DNA from: Corynebacterium sp.
Lineage (GTDB): Bacteria; Actinomycetota; Actinomycetes; Mycobacteriales; Mycobacteriaceae
DNA: 64,000 nt
Assembly (NCBI RefSeq): GCF_030532965.1
Contig: NZ_JAUNKC010000003.1
Location: forward strand, 124,001-188,000
Direction of reading: 5' to 3'
In this document: one piece after another, positions 19,838 through 27,636 of the stretch
How the letters are laid out: the number at the start of each line of letters is the position of its first letter
Position numbering within the stretch: the stretch's first letter is position 1
Notes under the pieces: model-generated
What the model was told of the DNA's origin: nothing
The model's input: only the letters and a program-made list of their open reading frames with translations
Database searches by the model: none
Position numbers and translations under genes: made by a program

Positions 19838-21387
19838 TTATGCAGCCAGCTATGTCTCCAGCGCGTCGTTTCCTCTTGTTGCTCTCCGTCGCGATTTGCG
19901 CTGCTTCGGGTTTGGTGTACGAATTGGCACTAATCTCGTTGTCTGCGGTGCTTGCGGGTGGATCGATTGTGGAGACGTCCCTTATTGTTTCCGGCTTCGT
20001 CGCCGCGTTGGGGCTGGGCGCTTTGGCAGCAAAACCTCTGCTTAACCGTCCAGAAATTTCGTTTTTGCTAGTGGAAACACTCCTCGGTCTGGTTGGTGGG
20101 TTAAGCGCGTTGCTGCTGTATTGGGTTTTTGCTTCCATTGGTGGTTCCGTTGCGGTGTTGGGCGTGGCAACATTGGTTATTGGGATGTTGGTGGGGGCTG
20201 AATTGCCGCTTCTGATGACGTTGTTTCAGCGCGGCAAGCTTGTCGACGCCGCCACGTCCGGCTCGGTTCTTGCTACCTTAAACGCGGCGGATTACCTGGG
20301 CGCGTTGTTAGGTGGGTTGGCTTGGCCGTTTATTCTGCTTCCGGGTTTGGGGTTGGTGCGCGGCACCCTTGCTGCGGGATTGTTGAATATCGGTGCGGCG
20401 ATGGTCATCGCGGTGATTGTGTTGCGCCGTGATCTACCCCGCCGCCAGTTTTTCTCGGTGACGGTTGGGCTCACGACGGTGCTGGCGGTGTTGTTGGGCG
20501 TTTTCGTTTTTAGTGCTGGCCTGGTCACCACCGCCCGCCAGCGGTTGTACCAATTTCCGATTGTGTATTTCCATCAGAGTGCTTACCAAGAAATTGTTGT
20601 CACGGAATTGGGTAAGGATCGTAGGTTATATCTCAATGGTGGGCTGCAGTATTCAACCCGGGATGAGTACCGCTATACGGAAGCATTAACGTATCCGGTG
20701 ATTGCTGCGGATACGTCCCAGGTGTTGGTGGTTGGTGGCGGCGATGGTTTGGTTGCCCGGGAATTGTTGAAGTTTCCGCAGGTTAAAGCTATCACTCAGG
20801 TGGAGTTGGATTCTGATATGGTTACCGCCGCCAATACTGTGCTGCGTGAAGATAACGGCGGTGCGTTGACTGATCCTCGAGTTACTGTGCTGATTGAGGA
20901 TGCATTTTCCTGGGTTCGTGATTCAGGAAATAATGAGCGTTACGATGCCATCATCGTCGACCTTCCTGATCCCGATAATGAAATCATTGGCCGGTTGTAC
21001 ACGGAAGAGTTCTATTCCATGCTGCGGGCACGGTTACGGGACGGCGGCAAAATGACCGTGCAATCGGGTAGTGCTTTTACCACACCTGATGTCTTTTCCA
21101 GGGTGTATTCCACCCTTTATGCTGCTGGTTGCCCAGTGGTTTTGCCCTACCATGTGCACGTTCCCACATTCGGGGATTGGGGGTTTAATCAGTGCGCACC
21201 ACGAAACGCCACACTGACAATGCCCGAGTCCATCTCACCTCCACCCAGGTTTCTCAACAAAGAGGTTCTGGCTGCCGCTGGGGTTTTCGGCGCTGATAAT
21301 CTGCCTCGTAGGATTGAGCCGAACACGTTAGATCACCAATATATAGTTGCAGACCGCAGGCGTGGGTACCGGCAGGCCGGCGAATAA
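19825..21387 (+). CDS. speE: Spermidine synthase-like membrane protein (aminopropyltransferase family)
   Basis: A 520-residue protein with six to seven N-terminal membrane helices (residues 12-230) and a C-terminal spermidine-synthase Rossmann domain. The latter shows YLNGGLQYSTRDEYRYTEAL, the cofactor loop VLVVGGGDGLVARELLKF, ITQVELDSDMV and AIIVDLPDPDNEIIGRLYTEEFY. In classical enzymes the first motif ends YHEML; here Thr replaces His, typical of this membrane-fused subgroup as I recall it. Real substrates may therefore not be putrescine and decarboxylated SAM. Last gene of the DUF4178 operon and overlapping DUF350, suggesting a membrane-located activity with those proteins. Confidence 0.82.
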   Translation: MSALVMQPAMSPARRFLLLLSVAICAASGLVYELALISLSAVLAGGSIVETSLIVSGFVAALGLGALAAKPLLNRPEISFLLVETLLGLVGGLSALLLYWVFASIGGSVAVLGVATLVIGMLVGAELPLLMTLFQRGKLVDAATSGSVLATLNAADYLGALLGGLAWPFILLPGLGLVRGTLAAGLLNIGAAMVIAVIVLRRDLPRRQFFSVTVGLTTVLAVLLGVFVFSAGLVTTARQRLYQFPIVYFHQSAYQEIVVTELGKDRRLYLNGGLQYSTRDEYRYTEALTYPVIAADTSQVLVVGGGDGLVARELLKFPQVKAITQVELDSDMVTAANTVLREDNGGALTDPRVTVLIEDAFSWVRDSGNNERYDAIIVDLPDPDNEIIGRLYTEEFYSMLRARLRDGGKMTVQSGSAFTTPDVFSRVYSTLYAAGCPVVLPYHVHVPTFGDWGFNQCAPRNATLTMPESISPPPRFLNKEVLAAAGVFGADNLPRRIEPNTLDHQYIVADRRRGYRQAGE

Positions 21388-21483
21388 GTGAGTTGGTTGT
21401 TCCAGGATTCACCTATGCCGTGTGGCATTTCCCACATATGGATATAAAACCCCTTGTCACTTCACGCTTTCGCCACCCCTATC

Positions 21484-21502
21484 TAAGGTTAGGCAACACA
21501 TT
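21484..21502 (+). promoter_or_regulatory. Candidate DtxR iron box, upstream copy
   Basis: TAAGGTTAGGCAACACATT matches 12 of 19 positions of the DtxR consensus (TTAGGTTAGSCTAACCTAA); the left half-site is nearly perfect and the right one poor. It lies about 130 bases before feoA, where iron repression is expected. Confidence 0.5.
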
Positions 21503-21539
21503 ACCCTTGTGTTATGTGCTTAGCCCGACTGATAATTAC

Positions 21540-21558
21540 TAAAGCTAGACTAACCAAT
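21540..21558 (+). promoter_or_regulatory. Candidate DtxR iron box, downstream copy
   Basis: TAAAGCTAGACTAACCAAT matches about 13 of 19 positions of the DtxR consensus, with a perfect CTAACC right half. It sits about 75 bases before feoA. Together with the box at 21484 it suggests iron-dependent control of the feo operon. Confidence 0.55.
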
Positions 21559-21632
21559 TCACTATTGTGGAGCAGGCCTTACTAATTATTTAGCCGACGG
21601 TTATGTGCGCTCCACCGAGGAGGTTGCATCTC

Positions 21633-21914
21633 ATGGCGACACTACCGAAAATTACAACCACTACTACTGCCCCTGAGCATTTTGCATTGTCGGCCGTTCC
21701 TATTGGCAACCAGTGCGTAATTAGTGATTTCATGGGCCCAATGATTACTGAACCCATGCGCAGACGCCTGGCTGAGCTGGGATTACGCCCGGGAATCGTT
21801 GTATTGGTAACCCAAAAAACGGCTAATGGTGGCCGCGTTTTGAAGGTTGGCGGCACTCGTTATGCAGTGGATGGACTTACGGCAAAAAGTGTGCATGTAA
21901 CCACCACGCAATAA
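21633..21914 (+). CDS. feoA: FeoA ferrous iron transport accessory protein
   Basis: A 93-residue SH3-like FeoA protein that assists the FeoB transporter at the cytoplasmic face. The core shows FALSAVPIGNQCVISDFMGPM, MRRRLAELGLRPGIVVLVTQK and GGRVLKVGGTRYAVDGLTAKSVHV, the usual FeoA pattern. ATG 21633 follows GAGGAGG by eight bases; an upstream start at 21603 would add a non-conserved leader. First gene of feoA-feoB-feoC-like, behind two DtxR-like boxes. Confidence 0.93.
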   Translation: MATLPKITTTTTAPEHFALSAVPIGNQCVISDFMGPMITEPMRRRLAELGLRPGIVVLVTQKTANGGRVLKVGGTRYAVDGLTAKSVHVTTTQ

Positions 21915-21991
21915 CTTGTGCGCAATGATTTTCAATGTCATTAACTGCGACACGGCTATCGTCACTATTTCACCTACGTTTGGTAATTCTC

Positions 21992-23953
21992 ATGGCTACT
22001 TCAAAAACCCCAACAACATGCCACTGCGAGTCCCATGGGCAGGCAGTGGCTCCGGAAGGCGCCCCCATTATCGCACTCGTCGGGGCGCCCAATGCCGGAA
22101 AATCCACCTTATTCAACAGTTTGACCGGCGCTAAAGCCCGAATGGGAAACTGGCCGGGCACCACAGTCGAAGTCAGTCGCGGCGCATGGAAAACCCCGGA
22201 TGCGGTCTACGACGTTATCGATTTTCCTGGTGCTTACTCATTGGATCCGATGAGTCCTGATGAGGAACTGACGAAACAACTCGTTATCGACTGCGCAGTG
22301 GACGAACGCCCAGATCTTGTCATGGTGGCGGTTGATTCGTCGAGTCTATCCCGCAGCTTGTATATGGTTTCCCAGCTGGCCGAACTTGAAAATCGGCTGG
22401 TTATCGTTTTGACCAAATCCGATATCGCCAGTACCAACGGCGACAATATTGATGTCGCAGCTTTATCGAAAGCGCTGCGAGCACCAGTGGTAGAGGTCGA
22501 TCCACGCCACCGCTCCAATGTGCATAGCGTCGCTGCTGTTGTCGCCGAAGAATTACAGCGACCGAAGGCGGTGCGTCGACAAGCAGTTACAACCGATGAC
22601 GAGTTTGCCCTGGCCGATGATCGATTCGCGTGGATTGAATCAGCCACTGCGGCAGCGCTTACCACGAAAGCCACTATGTCGACGTCTTGGTCGGAGAAGA
22701 TCGACCGGGTGGCGCTGCACCCGTTTTTTGGCCCAGTGATGTTCTTGGCGACCATGTGGTTGGTTTTCCAAATCACCACCACAGTGGCCGCGCCGTTCCA
22801 AGATTTTTTGGATGGACTGTTCACTGGCCCCATCAGTGATTTCGTTCGCGGCGGATTGGAGACACTAGGTCTTAACCACCCACTATTTTCCGGCTTGCTT
22901 GTCGACGGCCTCATCGGCGGCGTCGGCATGGTGCTCACATTCGCACCACTCATGGCGTTAATGTTCTTGTGTCTAGCAGTGCTGGAGGATTCTGGATATA
23001 TGGCCCGTGCAGCGGTGGTCACTGACCGGGTAATGAAAGCCATTGGGCTTCCGGGCAAAGCGTTTATCCCACTGATTGTTGGTTTCGGTTGCAACGTTCC
23101 GGCAATCTCGGCGACTCGCGTCCTGGGCCAGCCACGTCAACGGTTGCTTACCGCCTTGCTGATTCCGTTTACCTCGTGTTCGGCCCGGTTGACTGTCTAC
23201 GTCATGCTGGCCGCAACATTTTTCCCCAATAACGCTGGCACCGTGGTGTTTGTCATGTATTTGATTTCCATCGGCCTAGTTGTTTTGGTCGGTTTCGCGA
23301 TGAAGCATACGCTATGGCGCCGAATGGGAACCGACCCACTGGTGATCGATCTCCCGGTATACCAGCTTCCCGGCGCACGGTTGGCGTTTTCGGTGATGCG
23401 GATTCGGCTTAAAGGTTTCCTTCAAACCGCCGGTGGCATTATCGTCATCACGGTTGCCGTGGTGTTCTTGCTGCAATCGACCCCAACGAGCAGCCAGTAT
23501 GGTTTCGCAGACGAGAATCTCCCGCCGCAGGAAAGCGCTTACGGTGTCATGTCTGGTGCTGTTGCCCCCATTTTCGCCCCAGCCGGGTTTGGTTCATGGT
23601 CGATTACCGGCACTTTGGTTACGGGTTTTGTAGCTAAAGAGGCGGTTATTGCGACCTGGGCGCAGACCTATAACTTGGAAGACCCCAGCGATGCGGAGCC
23701 GGAGGAACAGGGGCGTTCCCAATTGGCACAGGCGGTGCGGGAAGATTTCAACACGACTTCGGGTGGGCATCCGTTGGCAGCGGTGTGGGCGTTTATGGTT
23801 TTCCTGCTTGCATACACTCCGTGTGTGGCTACGCTTGCCGCTCAACGGCGTGAGATTGGCCTGAAGTGGACGCTGATTGGTGTCGGCCTACAGTTGGCAA
23901 CAGCGTGGGTGTTGGCGGTTGCAGTATTCAACGTTTTGAAGTTGTGGTTCTAG
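21992..23953 (+). CDS. feoB: FeoB ferrous iron transporter
   Basis: About 653 residues. The N-terminal GTPase domain shows G1 GAPNAGKST, G3 DFPGAYS and a TKSD G4 motif; the membrane domain follows from about residue 240 with two Gate motifs, including GFGCNVPAISATR and CSARLTVYVML. The family takes up Fe(II) across the membrane. The extreme N-terminus has CHCESHG, a possible extra metal-binding stretch. ATG 21992 is the most likely start; an in-frame ATG at 21935 also exists, and neither has a strong ribosome site. feoC-like begins one base after the stop codon. Confidence 0.94.
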   Translation: MATSKTPTTCHCESHGQAVAPEGAPIIALVGAPNAGKSTLFNSLTGAKARMGNWPGTTVEVSRGAWKTPDAVYDVIDFPGAYSLDPMSPDEELTKQLVIDCAVDERPDLVMVAVDSSSLSRSLYMVSQLAELENRLVIVLTKSDIASTNGDNIDVAALSKALRAPVVEVDPRHRSNVHSVAAVVAEELQRPKAVRRQAVTTDDEFALADDRFAWIESATAAALTTKATMSTSWSEKIDRVALHPFFGPVMFLATMWLVFQITTTVAAPFQDFLDGLFTGPISDFVRGGLETLGLNHPLFSGLLVDGLIGGVGMVLTFAPLMALMFLCLAVLEDSGYMARAAVVTDRVMKAIGLPGKAFIPLIVGFGCNVPAISATRVLGQPRQRLLTALLIPFTSCSARLTVYVMLAATFFPNNAGTVVFVMYLISIGLVVLVGFAMKHTLWRRMGTDPLVIDLPVYQLPGARLAFSVMRIRLKGFLQTAGGIIVITVAVVFLLQSTPTSSQYGFADENLPPQESAYGVMSGAVAPIFAPAGFGSWSITGTLVTGFVAKEAVIATWAQTYNLEDPSDAEPEEQGRSQLAQAVREDFNTTSGGHPLAAVWAFMVFLLAYTPCVATLAAQRREIGLKWTLIGVGLQLATAWVLAVAVFNVLKLWF

Positions 23954-23954
23954 C

Positions 23955-24230
23955 ATGCGCCCATTATCAGCAGTAGCCGCAGCGATTAGAAACGGGGCGA
24001 CCACCGCCCCGAGGATAGTCACCGAAACCGGGTTGTCACTGTCGACGGTTGCCGCCGCCTTGGAGCACCTGACGCGAATGGGGTGGATTGTAAACAGCAA
24101 TGATATGTTGGCCTGCCAGAATTGTTCCATGGGGTGTAAAACCACCTCTGGGCAGTGCGGCCAAGGGCTTACCACGTTGACGTTGGTGGCAACGCCTACT
24201 TTTCGACGCGCCACCGATGCGACCGGCTAA
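23955..24230 (+). CDS. FeoC-like winged-helix protein with Cys cluster
   Basis: A 91-residue protein starting one base after feoB stops. Residues 1-50 form a small winged helix (RPLSAVAAAIRNGATTAPRIV, LSLSTVAAALEHLTRMGWI). Then CQNCSMGCKTTSGQCG supplies four cysteines in a C-x2-C-x3-C-x6-C pattern, as in FeoC proteins that bind an Fe-S cluster. The likely role is to sense iron or oxygen and tune FeoB stability or feo transcription; that is inference from the family. Confidence 0.75.
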   Translation: MRPLSAVAAAIRNGATTAPRIVTETGLSLSTVAAALEHLTRMGWIVNSNDMLACQNCSMGCKTTSGQCGQGLTTLTLVATPTFRRATDATG

Positions 24231-24264
24231 GGGTTAGCGGTGCCAGAACTAAAAACCGACAAAA

Positions 24265-24279
24265 TTAAACGCCGTTTAA
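24265..24279 (+). promoter_or_regulatory. Palindromic operator candidate overlapping a -35 region
   Basis: TTAAAC-GCC-GTTTAA is a perfect six-base inverted repeat. It lies where the -35 element would be for a -10 candidate TATGCT at 24290-24295, itself six bases before the ATG at 24302, so a bound repressor would block this promoter. Confidence 0.45.
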
Positions 24280-24301
24280 GTTCGCATTCTATGCTGAGTG
24301 C

Positions 24302-24652
24302 ATGGATGTTATGGAATTAAACGGCGGTCGGTTTTATCTGCGCCCGCTGCACGACGACGACCGGATCGACGACCGCCCCGCACTAGCCGCGATCGTCGAC
24401 GACCCGGAAGATTTTATTGCCACGATGCGGGCGTCGACAAGCGATTATTGCTGGGCGATTTGTGAACAAACCAACGTCGACATGGTGGCATTAGGCCACT
24501 ACAACCACGACACGAAGACCATCACCACCACTCCTATTGGCGACCCGGCGCGCATCCTCCCCAACGACCCGGTTCTCCCGCCGAAGTCGGTTGCCGACGC
24601 GGCTGAGGCTGGGCGCGGAGTCATCGAACGCTGGGTGGCCGTGGCGTTGTAA
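24302..24652 (+). CDS. Small hypothetical protein
   Basis: A 116-residue acidic protein that I cannot assign. The opening GGRFYLRPLHDDDRIDDRPAL faintly resembles the first strand of GNAT acetyltransferases, but the acetyl-CoA loop is absent and the protein is too short. The remainder includes DYCWAICEQTNVDMVALGHYNHD and a C-terminal helix VIERWVAVAL. TATGCT at 24290 could give a nearly leaderless transcript. It converges with the leftward TPR-like gene ending at 24719. Confidence 0.6.
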   Translation: MDVMELNGGRFYLRPLHDDDRIDDRPALAAIVDDPEDFIATMRASTSDYCWAICEQTNVDMVALGHYNHDTKTITTTPIGDPARILPNDPVLPPKSVADAAEAGRGVIERWVAVAL

Positions 24653-24718
24653 CAAACCATTACCGGGTGGCTTGCTGACCTGTTGGTCGCATCGCGTTGA
24701 GGTGTCCCGTTTGGAAGC

Positions 24719-25876
24719 TTAAGGGTCACCGTGACCTGCGGTTGCGGCAAGCCACCTGCCGTGGAGTTCTTCCCGGATTTCTTGCGGCGCAGAACGCCAC
24801 AGGTTACAAGCGATGGCGCAGATCCGCGGCACCACGTGGTTATCGGTTCCTCCGATTGTGACCGCATCCATGATCCCCGCGCAGCTATCAGGCTCATTTG
24901 CTAAAAGCGAGGTGAGTTGCTGCCGCATGGCGTCTATCTGACAGCTGCCGCCGGTTGCCGCCAACGCGGTAACGAGGCTCCGTACCGCATCGCGCGGCGC
25001 GCCGTGTTTGTGCAGCCCATAGGCGAGATACCTGGTGCTAAGACCCCGAATACTCCATAGGCCCAGGCGGTCCGCCTGGTGTTGTGCCCGCTCGGCACGC
25101 GATATCGCCTCCGAATAGTCGCCCGCGATGAGCGCACGGTGCGCCTGCAGCAACGTCATCGCGAGTTCATGCAGTTCCGGGCATGTTGGTTTCATCGCTG
25201 TTAACGCCGCCTGTAACTTCTCACACAACTGAATGCAGGACGCCGGATCCACTACGCTGCCCATCACGTCACCTTCGGACTCTTCGTGAGACTGTAAAAC
25301 GCATAATGCGTAGATGAAATCCTCTTTATCGCTGTGCCATTGTGCCAGTAATCTGCCGTTAGGCTGCTGGTTGAGCACATATTCTGCCAGCGCAAAAACT
25401 GTAACCGCTTCGCCATCGGCGGCTAAAAACTCAGGATTCACAGGTGTATCCGCTGGGCGCAGTCCGTCTACCAGGTGATAGTTTTTCGGCTGGGATTTTT
25501 CGGTTATCATCCCGCTCAACCACGTAGATTTCCCCACTTCAGCCTGCACATTGGCATACACGCCGCGCAGCCGTTCCGCTTCTGATTGACACGTCCCAGC
25601 CGATTCGGTGGCATTAGCCTCCTTATGTGCGTCGATACGCTGCGCCAGTCTGTCGCATTCGGCTAAAAGCTCCGGCACTCGGTTTTCCACCAGCCGAATA
25701 CCGCCGGTATCACCAACCTCGCAGGCAGCAAACCCCAGTTCGAAGTAGACATCCGCCTCGTTCCAATACAGGTCGAAAGCGTTATCAAGCGCACCCGCCT
25801 TTTCGTATAACCGCGCCATAAACTCAACGTATTTCCGCAGTCGGGAATAGTCATACACCGCTACAAACCCCGACAT
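24719..25876 (-). CDS. TPR-like helical protein of unknown function
   Basis: About 385 residues, nearly all helical. Repeats of TPR type are visible, such as EFMARLYEKAGALDNAFDLYWNEADVYFELG near the N-terminus and LLQAHRALIAGDYSEAISRAERAQHQADRLG near residue 265. There is no signal peptide or membrane segment. ATG 25876 is preferred; the frame extends six codons to a TTG. The start overlaps the 3' end of the beta-helix gene (25861) by 16 bases, so the two are co-translated. Related helical proteins occur at 29307, 43988 and 47040 in this window. Confidence 0.68.
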   Translation of the reverse strand: MSGFVAVYDYSRLRKYVEFMARLYEKAGALDNAFDLYWNEADVYFELGFAACEVGDTGGIRLVENRVPELLAECDRLAQRIDAHKEANATESAGTCQSEAERLRGVYANVQAEVGKSTWLSGMITEKSQPKNYHLVDGLRPADTPVNPEFLAADGEAVTVFALAEYVLNQQPNGRLLAQWHSDKEDFIYALCVLQSHEESEGDVMGSVVDPASCIQLCEKLQAALTAMKPTCPELHELAMTLLQAHRALIAGDYSEAISRAERAQHQADRLGLWSIRGLSTRYLAYGLHKHGAPRDAVRSLVTALAATGGSCQIDAMRQQLTSLLANEPDSCAGIMDAVTIGGTDNHVVPRICAIACNLWRSAPQEIREELHGRWLAATAGHGDP

Positions 25877-26526
25877 AACGTCGAGATACCACAATCGACT
25901 GCCGTAATGTATTCCGGCTGCGCTTGATAAGATGCCATGAGCATTCGTGCCAGCTCATAGGCGATGGGCGTTGTTAGCACGGACCGATCATCACACAACG
26001 TCACCAGAAGACCTGAATCAAGGCCAGATCCGGGCGGTTTGTCGATCGTGGTGGTACCGGCGACCACCCCGGATAAGTGTCCCGCCGTGACAACTGCGGC
26101 GTCGGTTACGTTGGCCGCACCAACGAGAATCGCATTCCCACCAACCGTGGCGTCGCCGCTTACCTGCGCGTTCCCGCATACCAGGGCGCCGTCTAATACT
26201 CGGGCATTGTCAAATACCTGGGCATCATTTTCCACCGAAGCCATCCCCGCCACCTGTGCATACCCATACACCCGGGCGCGACCGCTTACCGTGGCGGTCC
26301 CAGCTACCTGCGCCTCGCCGAATACTTCGGCCTCATCCGCCACCCACGCGTCGTCTGCAATTCGCGGCATACCGTTAGTGGTATGAGTTGAGCTCACCCA
26401 ACCACCGGCATCGCCTGCGGAAACTGATTGCTCTGGGATATCGGTGGTAGCCCGTATCCGATACAGGGGCACCCCAAAACTATTCGTGGTCGTGTCTTCG
26501 GTGAGCTCGAACCGCAATGTTGTCAT
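25861..26526 (-). CDS. Left-handed beta-helix repeat protein, short form
   Basis: About 221 residues. A conserved N-terminal domain (TLRFELTEDTTTN to GGWVSSTHTTNG) is followed from about residue 50 by at least ten short repeats of the form A-x-V-x-x-x-A (AWVADEAEVFGEAQV, ATVSGRARVYG and so on), the signature of a hexapeptide-type beta-helix. A non-repetitive C-terminal domain of about 80 residues follows. No acyltransferase catalytic His is obvious, so a structural or scaffold role is more likely than enzymatic. ATG 26526 is chosen with GGGG upstream. It shares its N-domain with the gene at 27637. Confidence 0.72.
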   Translation of the reverse strand: MTTLRFELTEDTTTNSFGVPLYRIRATTDIPEQSVSAGDAGGWVSSTHTTNGMPRIADDAWVADEAEVFGEAQVAGTATVSGRARVYGYAQVAGMASVENDAQVFDNARVLDGALVCGNAQVSGDATVGGNAILVGAANVTDAAVVTAGHLSGVVAGTTTIDKPPGSGLDSGLLVTLCDDRSVLTTPIAYELARMLMASYQAQPEYITAVDCGISTLCRGL

Positions 26527-26599
26527 ACTGTGCCCCACTTATCGCTCGGTGCGTCGCATCAATAATAATCACAGTCGTGCCGCGCTGCGCGTCGAAAAG

Positions 26600-26785
26600 C
26601 TAAAGCATTTTCCCGGCTCTGACAGCCAACACTGTCAAAATAACTGTAAGCGGGATAGAGACGAGGTGCGCGGCATCTAGCACCACATCCACAACCAGCC
26701 ACCACCAGGAGCCAGAATCCTTCGATTGTCGCTTGTCGACGATTTTCAGCCCAGGAACCTGCCATGGTTTCGCTATCGATGACAC
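26600..26785 (-). CDS. Possible 61-residue single-pass membrane protein
   Basis: A leftward frame opening with GTG encodes 61 residues with one hydrophobic stretch (WWWLVVDVVLDAAHLVSIPLTVILTVLAV) preceded by charged DKRQSKD and ending with basic RAGK. The charge pattern is what a small inner-membrane protein would show. There is no strong ribosome site and one iterated 11-mer lies within it, so this may be chance. Confidence 0.3.
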   Translation of the reverse strand: MSSIAKPWQVPGLKIVDKRQSKDSGSWWWLVVDVVLDAAHLVSIPLTVILTVLAVRAGKML

Positions 26786-26892
26786 CTACACAGTGCATGA
26801 AAATAATCAGAGGAATTAATAGAAAAACCCAGATTTTAGCCCCTCTTCTACATTACGATCAGTAGTAACCCAAAACGACGATCTTCGATGTG

Positions 26893-26907
26893 GCGAAAAC
26901 TTTTCGC
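26893..26907 (+). promoter_or_regulatory. Palindrome upstream of the lipoprotein gene
   Basis: GCGAAAA-C-TTTTCGC has perfect seven-base arms around one base, flanked by CGAT and ATCG. The spacer is too short for a hairpin, so a dimeric repressor site is more likely. It is about 55 bases before the lipoprotein start. Confidence 0.4.
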
Positions 26908-26959
26908 ATCGGTACGTGCAGGTTTTCATTAGGCCACAAAACCGGGAAGTAGGAGTGGT

Positions 26960-27628
26960 ATGAAACCGCACGTTAAAGCAGCCTTTTGTCTCATCATCAG
27001 CGCAGTGGGTCTCACTGCATGCGTTCTACCGTTGCCGCCTGCACGCATGATAGCGCGCACAAGCCCAACCGCAAGCATCGAAGTAAGCAGTCAGGCGGCC
27101 CCCATTCCCACCTCCACCCCAGATAATGACCCCTTTGGGAAAACGGCCATTTGGGGGTTTCCAACCGATGTTGAAGGTTGGCGTCTCCAAATATTCGACC
27201 AAGAAGGCGTAAACCTCATCGAAAATTCCCGTGGCTGCCAGTATTCCACTACCCAAGGCATCTTTGACCTCACTGCCGGAACACCAGCACCAGACCATAT
27301 CGAAACGAGATACATGGCGGAAAACCGGATAGCTAGCTTCCAACGACAAATGACTAGTGCTAAGGGGACGTTCCACAAATCCAGCGAAGTCAGCGGCCCA
27401 GGATCGCAACCCATCGAAATGCTACGAGTGGACATTGATTACGTCGGAGTCAATCACCGCAACTATCGCTCCACGGCATGGGTACGGGCGTTTACCCGCG
27501 ACGATCCGCCGAGCGCCATGACAGTCAACTACGCGTGCCCCGTCGAAGCTTATTCAGAGCAGGAGCTGAAAGAGCTGTTAGACTCCACCTGGCTTATCAA
27601 TGTAACCACACCGGAACTGGGCGATTAA
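26960..27628 (+). CDS. Predicted secreted lipoprotein
   Basis: A 222-residue protein with a lipoprotein signal peptide: basic MKPHVKAAF, hydrophobic CLIISAVGLTA, then the lipobox LTAC with Cys21 as the acylated residue. A Ser/Thr/Pro-rich linker runs to about residue 55, followed by a compact domain (WGFPTDVEGWRLQIFDQEG, CQYSTTQGIFDL, YACPVEAYSEQELKELLDST). A GGAG site precedes the ATG. The domain resembles small mycobacterial and corynebacterial lipoproteins of unknown role. It lies between the two beta-helix genes but on the opposite strand. Confidence 0.75.
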   Translation: MKPHVKAAFCLIISAVGLTACVLPLPPARMIARTSPTASIEVSSQAAPIPTSTPDNDPFGKTAIWGFPTDVEGWRLQIFDQEGVNLIENSRGCQYSTTQGIFDLTAGTPAPDHIETRYMAENRIASFQRQMTSAKGTFHKSSEVSGPGSQPIEMLRVDIDYVGVNHRNYRSTAWVRAFTRDDPPSAMTVNYACPVEAYSEQELKELLDSTWLINVTTPELGD

Positions 27629-27636
27629 TGCCGCCA

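Larger units (their letters stand above)
26527..26959. other. Intergenic region with a small putative gene and an operator-like repeat
   Basis: About 430 bases lie between the leftward beta-helix gene and the rightward lipoprotein gene. It holds two copies of the iterated 11-mer (26590 plus strand, 26731 minus strand), a weak small membrane protein candidate (26600-26785) and a palindrome at 26893-26907, each listed separately where relevant. Confidence 0.5.
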
